Assembly (NCBI GenBank): GCA_036558745.1
Contig: DATBEZ010000116.1
Coordinates: forward strand, 1 to 64,000
Direction: 5' to 3'
DNA from: JAMXLJ01 sp036558745
GTDB taxonomy: Bacteria > Actinomycetota > Acidimicrobiia > IMCC26256 > JAMXLJ01
DNA length: 64,000 nt
Shown here: piece after piece, positions 52,957 through 59,858 of the stretch
Position numbering within the stretch: position 1 is the stretch's first letter
Layout of the letters: each line of letters begins with the position of its first letter
Notes under the pieces: model-generated
Told to the model about the DNA's origin: nothing
What the model saw: the letters and a program-made list of their open reading frames with translations, nothing else
Database searches by the model: none
Position numbers and translations under genes: made by a program

Positions 52957-53396
52957 GGACGACAGCGTCCTCCGTCGGGGGCCGTGACACTTGGAGACGG
53001 CCTGAAGGTCTCGTGAAGTCGCCCGCCGAGGGCGATGAAGCCGGTGCAGCTCAGGTCGAGGCGCCGGACGTGGCCGTCGGCGACGCGGCAGAACCCCACC
53101 TGCTCGACGCGGTGCCAGGTCTCGGGTGCCCACTCCGGGAGGAGCTCGACCTCCCATCCCACCCGCGCTCGCGCCCCACCCGTCTCGACGTGCTCCACCC
53201 ACGTCGGGACGAATGCCGACGCGCCCGTGAACCAGCCGACGATCGTGTCGAGCGCGTCACCCGCGGTGTGGTGCTCGACGATGCCGCGCGGCAGCAGCGC
53301 GCGCAGCCAGACGTCGGGCGAGAGGCAGCGGCCGAGGCCGTCCCAGTCCCGCATGACGATCGCGTCCACGAGCAGCCGGGACGGGGAGACGCTCAT
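52953..53396 (-). CDS. SnoaL-like/NTF2-fold protein
   Basis: 147 residues with the cone-shaped NTF2 layout: N-terminal helix LLVDAIVMRDWDGLGRCLSP, strands with VWLRALLPRGIVEHHTAG, then RARVGWEVELLPE and a final strand pair with RRLDLSCTGFIAL. Members include ketosteroid isomerase-like enzymes and polyketide cyclases. ATG overlaps the flavin monooxygenase stop by 4 bases. The C-terminal coding region contains the regulatory repeats at 52990-53018. Confidence 0.78.
   Translation of the reverse strand: MSVSPSRLLVDAIVMRDWDGLGRCLSPDVWLRALLPRGIVEHHTAGDALDTIVGWFTGASAFVPTWVEHVETGGARARVGWEVELLPEWAPETWHRVEQVGFCRVADGHVRRLDLSCTGFIALGGRLHETFRPSPSVTAPDGGRCRP
52990..53018 (+). promoter_or_regulatory. Heptamer direct repeats upstream of azlC
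   Basis: CTTGGAG (52990-52996), CCTGAAG (53001-53007) and CGTGAAG (53012-53018) are three related heptamers separated by 4 bases each, an 11-bp period. They lie 34-62 bases upstream of the azlC start. They match the set at 55332-55360 in both spacing and sequence, so they are a likely binding site for an OmpR- or SARP-type winged-helix regulator. Confidence 0.55.
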
Positions 53397-54637
53397 GCCC
53401 CGACGCCTTCGCACGCGTGACGTCCACAGATGTGCTCGACGACGAAGCGCGCATCACGACCGACCCCGCCGATGAAGTTCGAGTCGCGGTGGTGCTGGAA
53501 CCGCAGCCCGAGCACGTAGAGCCCGCGCACGGGCGTGACGCCGCGGCGCTGGCGGATCTCGCCGTGCGCGTCGAGTACGGGCACGCGCAGCCACGGGTAC
53601 GACCGGCGGAAGCCGGTCGCCCACACCACCGTCGAGACGCCGAGCTGGACCAGGTCCAGCTCGGTCGGGACTCCGCGCAGCCGGATCCGTCGCGGCCGCT
53701 CGGGCGGCTCGAACTCCGCGGAGCAACCCGAGTCGTCGATGTGGCGGTCGATCGTCTCCAGCGTGCGGTTCATCCGCTCGTCCGAACGGGCGAGACTGAC
53801 CTTCAGGTCGTCGCCGAAGTGCGCGCGGCGCCCGTCGGTGCCGAGCAGGCGGCCGGCGACGCGCACACCGCGGTCGCTCAGCACGCCGAGGTCGAGCGTG
53901 TCGTGCGTCGGTCGTCCCACGAGCTGCAAGGACGGCGCGCGACGCGCCGCTTCGGGTTCCGGCGTCTCGTCGATGGTGGCGTCGAGGACGCCCGCGCGCG
54001 CCATCCACCAGAACACGTCCATGCCGCGGTAGGTGCGCGGCATGCGGGTGTGGTTCCCGGCCGCGATCACGACGTCGCGCCCGGCGCGGCGCAGCTCGTC
54101 GGCAACCTGCACGCCACTCGCGGAGGCGCCCACCACGAGCACGCCGCCCGCGGGGAGCTGGTCGGGGTTGCGGTACCGGCTCGTGGGCAGCTGGTACGTC
54201 CGGGACGCGAAGTCCCGCGCGATCGCCGGGACACGCGGGTGCATCGCGTCACCCGTCGCGATCACGACGTGGTCGGCCCGCCACGCGCCTCCGTCGGAGA
54301 CGACGACGAAGCCGTCCGACGTCGCGCGCACCGACCGAACCGCGACGCCAATCTCGACCGGCGCCGCGAACGAGTGCGCGTACGCCTCGAACGAGGCTAC
54401 GAGCTCGGACGCACCCATGTAGCCGTCCGGGTCAGGCCCGTCGTACTCCCATCCCGGCAGTCGCGTCATCCAGTTGGGGCTGAGGAGGCGCAACGAGTCC
54501 CATCGCTCGCTGCGCCACCTCTCCGCGAGACGGCCCCGGTCCAGCACGACGTGGTCGCGCCCGGCCCCGGTCAGGAGGCGGCTCGCAGCCAACCCGGCCT
54601 GGCCCGCGCCGATGACGACGGTGTCGATGCGCGGCAT
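53393..54637 (-). CDS. Flavin-containing monooxygenase/NAD(P)-binding protein
   Basis: 414 residues. FAD-binding motif VVIGAGQAGLAASRLLTGAG at the N-terminus, a central NADPH motif VLVVGASASGVQVADELRRAG, and TVVWATGFR, the ATGF motif of the FMO/BVMO superfamily. It resembles the putative flavoprotein CzcO-type group as well as trimethylamine-monooxygenase-like proteins. The ATG follows GGAAGG. It lies 44 bases after the OsmC gene and is coupled by ATGA overlap to the SnoaL-like gene. Confidence 0.88.
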   Translation of the reverse strand: MPRIDTVVIGAGQAGLAASRLLTGAGRDHVVLDRGRLAERWRSERWDSLRLLSPNWMTRLPGWEYDGPDPDGYMGASELVASFEAYAHSFAAPVEIGVAVRSVRATSDGFVVVSDGGAWRADHVVIATGDAMHPRVPAIARDFASRTYQLPTSRYRNPDQLPAGGVLVVGASASGVQVADELRRAGRDVVIAAGNHTRMPRTYRGMDVFWWMARAGVLDATIDETPEPEAARRAPSLQLVGRPTHDTLDLGVLSDRGVRVAGRLLGTDGRRAHFGDDLKVSLARSDERMNRTLETIDRHIDDSGCSAEFEPPERPRRIRLRGVPTELDLVQLGVSTVVWATGFRRSYPWLRVPVLDAHGEIRQRRGVTPVRGLYVLGLRFQHHRDSNFIGGVGRDARFVVEHICGRHACEGVGA

Positions 54638-54680
54638 CGTGGTTACCCTTCCTCTGCTCGTGTCGCGTTTCGTGTCGTGC

Positions 54681-55259
54681 TCAGGACGGGGTCGTCGACG
54701 CGTCCACATCGACCATCACGGGCACGCCGTTGGTGAGGACGTCGAAGACGGCCGAGCGGGCGCGGGCCTGCTCGACGATCTTTCGCAGCTGCTCGGGCGA
54801 CCCGTTGCCGCGGATCTGGAAGCTGACCCGGATCTGCTCGTAGCCGTTGCGGACCTCGTCGGAGAGGCCGAGGATCCCCTGCAGGTCGACGTCGCCCTCG
54901 ACGGTCGACTCGACCTCGGTGAGCTCGACGCCGCGGGCCGCGGCGATGTTGCCGATGCCGGCGGTCAGGCACGCCGCGAGCGCGGCGAGCAGGTGCTCGG
55001 CCGGTGTCGGGCCACGGTCCTGACCGACGAGCACCTTCGGGTGGTCGGCCTCGAGCACGAACGTCTTGTCGCGGTCCTGCTCCCGGCCCACGCCGTAGAA
55101 GCCGCCGACCGTGCTCATGCTGTTGGTGCCCGACACCCAGCGGTTCCGCACCCGGAAGCGGAACTGGGCCGCCACGGGCTGCTGGCGCACGGCGTCGATC
55201 GTGGCGAACAGCGTGGGGACGTCGACGCCGTTGCGCATCGGGGACGTGGTTGCGGTCAT
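54681..55259 (-). CDS. OsmC-family peroxiredoxin-like protein
   Basis: 192 residues. The OsmC/Ohr fold is visible in QFRFRVRNRWVSGTNS, the PTPAEHLLAALAACLTAGIG helix with its conserved Cys, and the strand pattern QIRVSFQIRG. OsmC proteins reduce organic peroxides with two Cys; only one of the usual pair is clear here, so activity may differ. ATG start with GGAGC upstream. First gene of the OsmC-FMO-SnoaL-AzlCD-PIG-L operon, its promoter carrying the heptamer repeats. Confidence 0.85.
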   Translation of the reverse strand: MTATTSPMRNGVDVPTLFATIDAVRQQPVAAQFRFRVRNRWVSGTNSMSTVGGFYGVGREQDRDKTFVLEADHPKVLVGQDRGPTPAEHLLAALAACLTAGIGNIAAARGVELTEVESTVEGDVDLQGILGLSDEVRNGYEQIRVSFQIRGNGSPEQLRKIVEQARARSAVFDVLTNGVPVMVDVDASTTPS

Positions 55260-55331
55260 GGGTGCTCCGTTCGGTGACGAGCCGGCGTCTCCGGCTCACC
55301 CGACGATCATCCCGACCGAGGGGAGCGAAGC

Positions 55332-55405
55332 CTTGGAGCCGGCCTGGAGATCGTCTGAAGAACGGGCGCGCCCCGCCCCACCGGTTTCTCCAGACGGCCT
55401 CCAAG
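55332..55405. promoter_or_regulatory. Convergent arrays of heptamer repeats in the OsmC divergent promoter
   Basis: Plus-strand array: CTTGGAG (55332-55338), CCTGGAG (55343-55349), TCTGAAG (55354-55360). Minus-strand array: CTTGGAG (55405-55399), TCTGGAG (55394-55388) and a weak third. All have 4-base spacers and an 11-bp period. This lies between the divergent osmC-like and 55475 genes. It is the layout of an OmpR/SARP-type binding site, and it could link both directions of transcription. Confidence 0.6.
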
Positions 55406-55474
55406 CTCCCGACCAGCGGTTCTCGCATGGTGTGCACATCGCGGCGCGCTGTCGCCCGAGCGGAAGGAAGCGCC

Positions 55475-55861
55475 ATGCACCCGCAGTTCACGGCCGTACT
55501 CGCATCCGAGCACCGCGACGAGCTCCGGCGCGTCGCCGACGTGCAACGCCTGGTCGACCAGGCCAGACGCGCGAAGTCGCCGCCGCGACGCACGCGCGAC
55601 GACGGGGGTCGTGCGATGCGTTGGTTGGCCGGCAACCTCCGCTGGTCACTGACCCTGCGCGGGTTGCGCGATCGTGCCGGGCCCCCCGTCCCTGACGGGT
55701 CTGTCACCTGCGACGACCGGCGTGTGTCCACCGACCGCCGTGACGTCTCCGCGCAGCGTGGTCGCGACGCCTCATCGGCACAGATGTCCGCAAACGAGGC
55801 GCAAACTCGCGCCTCGGCCCGCCTGCGACGCGACGACTCAGCGCTCAGCGGGAAAGCATGA
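55475..55861 (+). CDS. Hypothetical protein, helical N-terminus and polar tail
   Basis: 128 residues. The N-terminal 50 residues are helical and charged (MHPQFTAVLASEHRDELRRV, then ADVQRLVDQARRAKS). The rest is Arg/Asp/Ser-rich and likely disordered, with many Arg-Arg pairs. ATG start with GGAAGGAAG upstream. Divergent from osmC and controlled, if at all, by the same repeats. It shares no recognised family, and the second half may be untranslated or rapidly evolving. Confidence 0.5.
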   Translation: MHPQFTAVLASEHRDELRRVADVQRLVDQARRAKSPPRRTRDDGGRAMRWLAGNLRWSLTLRGLRDRAGPPVPDGSVTCDDRRVSTDRRDVSAQRGRDASSAQMSANEAQTRASARLRRDDSALSGKA

Positions 55862-55943
55862 GCGCGCAGATGTGCGTTCCGTTCGCGCGAAGCGCCGTGT
55901 AGCGTGCAGCACGTCGAGCCGGCGCGGGAGCGATGCTGGGAAC

Positions 55944-56432
55944 ATGAGAATGCCGTGGCGAAGCCGTTCGCGAGCCGAGTTGCTGCAGGCGCTCCACCAC
56001 GAGGTGACCACTGCACGCGACGAGCTGCGCGCGACGGTCGTCGACGCGGTCGCGGTAGCCGAGGGACGCCTCCGCAAGGACCTCGATCTTCACGAGGAGA
56101 TGCACGATCTCGTCACGCGCCTGGACGCGACGTGCGCCGAGTACGAGACGCACGAAGACGAGGTCCGTCACATGCTGACGCGTGTCGCCGACACGTACGA
56201 GCTGCTGGCACGACGGATCGAGGAGGAGCGGGCCGAGCGCCGGCTGCTCGTCGGCGCGCTCGAGCAGCTCGCGGAGTCGATGCCCGCGCTCGGTGCGCCA
56301 CAGCCCGCGATCCGTCCCGCACGCGACCGGGTGCTCGGCGGCACCGTGGACGCGTCCCGCGCACCGCAGCTCGACCTCACCCAGGAGGAGGCGGCCGAGG
56401 CCGCGACCCCGAGCCGTCCGCGCCGTCACTGA
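55944..56432 (+). CDS. Coiled-coil hypothetical protein
   Basis: 162 residues, nearly all helix: RAELLQALHHEVTTARDELR, LRKDLDLHEEMHDLVTRLDA and THEDEVRHMLTRVADTYELL form heptad patterns over residues 8-115. The C-terminal 40 residues are Pro/Ala-rich and polar. No signal peptide. A scaffolding or cell-envelope-associated role is possible. ATG at 55944 (a second ATG at 55950 is in frame). Upstream site GGGAGC is distant. Confidence 0.65.
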   Translation: MRMPWRSRSRAELLQALHHEVTTARDELRATVVDAVAVAEGRLRKDLDLHEEMHDLVTRLDATCAEYETHEDEVRHMLTRVADTYELLARRIEEERAERRLLVGALEQLAESMPALGAPQPAIRPARDRVLGGTVDASRAPQLDLTQEEAAEAATPSRPRRH

Positions 56433-56459
56433 CGCGGACGCGACTCGCCGCCGACACGC

Positions 56460-57299
56460 TCAGCTCGGCGCGGAGTCGAAGGCCTCGGCGAGCCCGCCGA
56501 GCAGCCACGCCTGGTCGTCGGCGATCGGCTCCGGCCACGGCGCGCGGACGCTGAGGGCTTCCAGCACGTCGACCGCGGCGCCGCGCACTACGAGCGCGCC
56601 CGCCGGTGCATCGCCCTCCGACACGCGGACGTCACCGTCGACCGTGACGACCGCGTGCATGTCGGGGCGCGTGAGCTCGAGGGCGAGCGTGCCGCGCCGG
56701 CCGGTCGACGACTGCACCGCGAACGCCGGACTGAGCGCGGCCGCGTAGCGCACGCTCGCCACGATCTCGTCGTCCTCCTCGTCCTGCACGAGGCCCAGTG
56801 GCTGCAGGATGTCGCGCTCGTGCACCCACGCGTCCCAGAGCGCGTGGTGCGTCAGCACGCTCACGGCAACGTGACCCACGGGTGCCTCGCCGATCGCGTT
56901 CCATCCGTCGTCGTCGAGCGACTCCACGGTGGCACACAACGCGTCGTTGCCCTCCACGTACGAGGCGAGGGTGTCGGCGGGCGACGCGTCGCGCACCGCG
57001 TCGACGAGGGCGGCCGGCGTTGCCACCGGGTCGAAACCGGCGAGGAAGCGCGTGGGCGTCCCGGCCACGCCGCCAGTGATCGCGGCGTTCCAGAACCGGT
57101 TCGTGCCGGCGAGGTGGGCGACGACGTCCTGGACCCGCCAGCCCGCGCACCGGCTCCCCGTCGACCACTGTGCGGCCGAGAGGTGGGTGAGCACCTTGGC
57201 CAGGCGCCGGCGTTGCCGGAGGAAGGGCTCGCGGATCGCGGGCGGCGGACCGTCGAGGCGCACGATCGGGTCGGCGTCGTAGCGCGGCGTGATCTTCAC
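56460..57299 (-). CDS. Maleylpyruvate isomerase (MDMPI)-like mycothiol-dependent protein
   Basis: 279 residues. The MDMPI N-terminal domain (about 28-175) has SAAQWSTGSRCAGWRVQDVV then AHLAGTNRFW, and VLTHHALWDAWVHERDIL, providing the His/Asp/Glu positions typical of the DinB-like metal site. A C-terminal domain (about 180-275) is present, so it is the full-length form. Family members use mycothiol or a metal for isomerisation; the substrate here is unknown. GTG start with GGAGGAC upstream. Divergent from the other MDMPI gene. Confidence 0.83.
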   Translation of the reverse strand: MKITPRYDADPIVRLDGPPPAIREPFLRQRRRLAKVLTHLSAAQWSTGSRCAGWRVQDVVAHLAGTNRFWNAAITGGVAGTPTRFLAGFDPVATPAALVDAVRDASPADTLASYVEGNDALCATVESLDDDGWNAIGEAPVGHVAVSVLTHHALWDAWVHERDILQPLGLVQDEEDDEIVASVRYAAALSPAFAVQSSTGRRGTLALELTRPDMHAVVTVDGDVRVSEGDAPAGALVVRGAAVDVLEALSVRAPWPEPIADDQAWLLGGLAEAFDSAPS

Positions 57300-57430
57300 C
57301 AGGCGTCCTCCCGAGCTGCGTACGCCGTGCAGTCTGACCCACGGGCGAGCCGGCGCGCCCGTGTCCCGCGATGAGTTCTCGTGCTCCCGCGGGTCTCTCC
57401 TCCGACGACGGACGTGAGACGGAGGCGACG

Positions 57431-58051
57431 ATGAGCGACGACGCGCTGGCCCCCCTGGTGGCCGAGAGCTACACGGCCCTGGCCGACGTCCTGGACGGGC
57501 TGGCGGTGTCGGGATGGGACACGCCGTCGTTGTGCGAGGGCTGGCGCGTGCGCGAGGTCGTGGCCCACCTCACGATGCCCGCGCGCTACGACGAGGAGTC
57601 GTTCATGGCCGAGCTTGAAGCCGACGGTTTCGACTTCACGAAGCTGTCGAACCGGATCGCGAGCCGCGACGCGGCACTGTCGACGGACGAGCTCGTCGCG
57701 AACCTACGCAGCGAGGTGCTGCAACGGTGGACTCCGCCGGGTGGTGGCTACCACGGCGCGCTCAATCACGTCGTGATCCACGGCCTCGACGTCACCGTGC
57801 CCCTCGGTGCGCCGAGGACCGCGTCCGACGACGCGCTTCGCGTCGTCCTCGACGACCTCACGGCCGGCGGGGGCCACGAGCACTTCGGCGTCGCGATCGA
57901 GGGTCGAACCCTGCGCGCCACCGACCTCGACTGGTCGCACGGTTCCGGTCCGGAGGTGTCCGGCGCCGCCGAGGACCTCGCGCTCGCGGCGTGCGGTCGC
58001 ACACTGCCGCCCGGACGCCTCCACGGCGAGCCGCTCGCACGCGGGGAGTGA
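57431..58051 (+). CDS. MDMPI/DinB-like protein, second paralogue
   Basis: 206 residues. SYTALADVLDGLAVSGWDTP, then SLCEGWRVREVVAHLTMPAR and YHGALNHVVIHGLDVTVPLG match the MDMPI/TIGR03083-type domain, with the His of VAHL and the HGxD motif as metal-ligand-like positions. The C-terminal half is about 70 residues shorter than its paralogue ending at 56460. ATG start with GGAGGCG upstream. The two genes are divergent, 131 bases apart, and may share regulation. Confidence 0.85.
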   Translation: MSDDALAPLVAESYTALADVLDGLAVSGWDTPSLCEGWRVREVVAHLTMPARYDEESFMAELEADGFDFTKLSNRIASRDAALSTDELVANLRSEVLQRWTPPGGGYHGALNHVVIHGLDVTVPLGAPRTASDDALRVVLDDLTAGGGHEHFGVAIEGRTLRATDLDWSHGSGPEVSGAAEDLALAACGRTLPPGRLHGEPLARGE

Positions 58052-58454
58052 CGTGCAGCCACACCTGGTCGTTGAAACCGCGAAGCGCAACCAGGTACCC
58101 GTCGGGCGCTTCTGCGGGGAGAGGCCTCCCAAGACACGCGGCCCAGCTCAGCTTCGTGCTGTGGCTCACGGTGTCGGGCCTGGCCGTCGTCGGCCTCGAA
58201 GCCCTCTCGCGCACGATCTGACCGCGAAGTCGCGGGGGTTCCCTCGACGTCTCGGCCGCGAAATAGCACCCGACAAGTCCGATTTCGGGGCTTGACGCCG
58301 CGCGCGCGGCGCCGCCACGCACACATTCCTGGCCTTCGCGCGTTCCCTTCGGCGCCGGTGTGCGCGACCATGACCCGCGTGTCAGGAAAGTCTTGACGTT
58401 CTCGGTGCGGCGTCCGTACGTTGACGCCAACGCGTCGGGAGCCCGAATCGGGGG
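58052..58454. promoter_or_regulatory. Intergenic region with promoter for the transporter operon (58393-58422)
   Basis: 403 bases without a credible gene. Near its end, TTGACG (58393-58398) and TACGTT (58417-58422) with an 18-base spacer form a plausible sigma-70-type promoter, about 33 bases before the solute-binding protein's GTG at 58455. The remainder shows short GC-rich palindromes only. Confidence 0.5.
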
Positions 58455-59849
58455 GTGAGGGTGGCAGGACGAGCGCTGCACCGTGGTGGGCCGCGTCTGC
58501 TCGCGGTCCTCGTCGCGACCATCACCCTGGCCGGCCTGTTGGCGGCGTGCGGGGGTTCCTCGTCGAAGTCCTCGGGGTCGAAGTCGACCACGACGAAGGC
58601 CGCGGCCTCCACCGGCGGGCTCGGCGTCGGCGTGACGCCGACGACGATCAAGGTGGGCGTCGCGCTCATCGACTTCGACTGCATCAAGAACTTCACGGAC
58701 TCGATCCGGGTGAACCAGGACCAGGTTTACGGCGCGTACATCTCCGACATCAACGCGAAGGGTGGGATCAACGGCCGTCAGATCGTCCCGGTGTACGACT
58801 CGTACTGCCCGATCGGGAGCGCGGGCCCGCTCGCCGTGTGCACCAAGTTCACCGAGGACGATCGCGTCTTCGCGGTGATCGGTAACTTCAACGACTTCTC
58901 GGGCGACGCGCAGAACTGCGTGACGAAGCAGCACCAGCGGGTACTCATCGCGTTCAACCTGACTCAGGCGATGATCGACCAATCGCCGCCCGGGCTCGAG
59001 ATCTATCCGGGTGCGACGAACGAGCGGCTCTCCAAGATCCTGCTGCAGCTGCTCGACAAGAAGAAGACGCTCAAGGGCAAGACCGTCGCGGTCCTCGGCG
59101 GAACGAACGAGACCGACGTCGTCAACAAGACGATCGTGCCGACGCTCAAGAAGATGAAGGTGCCGCTCGGGACGACGGCGATCCTCTCGCTCGGCAGCTC
59201 CAGCGACACGACCGCGGCGCAGGCCCAGCTCGACAGCTTCATCGAGCGCTGGAAGACCGAGCACGTCAACGCCATCTTCCTGTCGGGTGATGAGGTCTCG
59301 TCGATCGCGTTCGTCACGAAGCTGCGCAAGGAGATGCCGAACGTCCTGCTGATGGTCGACACGACGGACGTCAAGAGCGAGGGTCAGCAGCTCACGGTGA
59401 AAGGTGTCAAGCCGAATCCCTACGAGGGCATGCTGTCCGCCGGTGGGCCCACCCCGCACGAGTACGACCAGAGCGCGAACTGGGCCTACTGCAAGGCGAT
59501 CTACGAGAAGTACACGGGCAAGCCCGCTCCCGACGCCGAGACCATCGTGAAGGGGCCCGAGGGCAAGACGCTCGACACCAACGGCAACATCAACGACGCG
59601 TGCCAGATCGTCACGATGTTCCACGACGTCGCGGTGCGAGCGGGCAAGAACCTCAACAACGCGAGCTGGCAGGCGGCGGCAAACAGCTACGGCGAGATCA
59701 CCAACCGCGGCTCCGGCCCGTACTCGTCGCTGCGCCAGGGCAAGTACGACGTCGAGGACAGCTTCCGACTCGAGGCGTTCGACTCCTCGATACCACCGCA
59801 GGGGAGCTGGCGGGCGGTCACACCGCTGCAGAACATCACCGGTAGCTAA
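58455..59849 (+). CDS. ABC-transporter solute-binding lipoprotein (branched-chain amino acid/urea type)
   Basis: 464 residues. N-terminal signal with lipobox LAGLLAAC (Cys32), a Ser/Lys/Thr-rich tether to about 50, then a periplasmic-binding fold type I of the Leu/Ile/Val group (TTIKVGVALIDFDCIKNF, GAYISDINAKGGINGRQIVP, then INDACQIVTMFHDVAVRAGK). Lipidated, outside the membrane. The GTG start has GGGGG just upstream. First gene of the operon; its ligand might be a branched-chain amino acid, an amide or an aromatic acid, and cannot be told from sequence. Confidence 0.88.
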   Translation: MRVAGRALHRGGPRLLAVLVATITLAGLLAACGGSSSKSSGSKSTTTKAAASTGGLGVGVTPTTIKVGVALIDFDCIKNFTDSIRVNQDQVYGAYISDINAKGGINGRQIVPVYDSYCPIGSAGPLAVCTKFTEDDRVFAVIGNFNDFSGDAQNCVTKQHQRVLIAFNLTQAMIDQSPPGLEIYPGATNERLSKILLQLLDKKKTLKGKTVAVLGGTNETDVVNKTIVPTLKKMKVPLGTTAILSLGSSSDTTAAQAQLDSFIERWKTEHVNAIFLSGDEVSSIAFVTKLRKEMPNVLLMVDTTDVKSEGQQLTVKGVKPNPYEGMLSAGGPTPHEYDQSANWAYCKAIYEKYTGKPAPDAETIVKGPEGKTLDTNGNINDACQIVTMFHDVAVRAGKNLNNASWQAAANSYGEITNRGSGPYSSLRQGKYDVEDSFRLEAFDSSIPPQGSWRAVTPLQNITGS

Positions 59850-59858
59850 GCCGCGACG

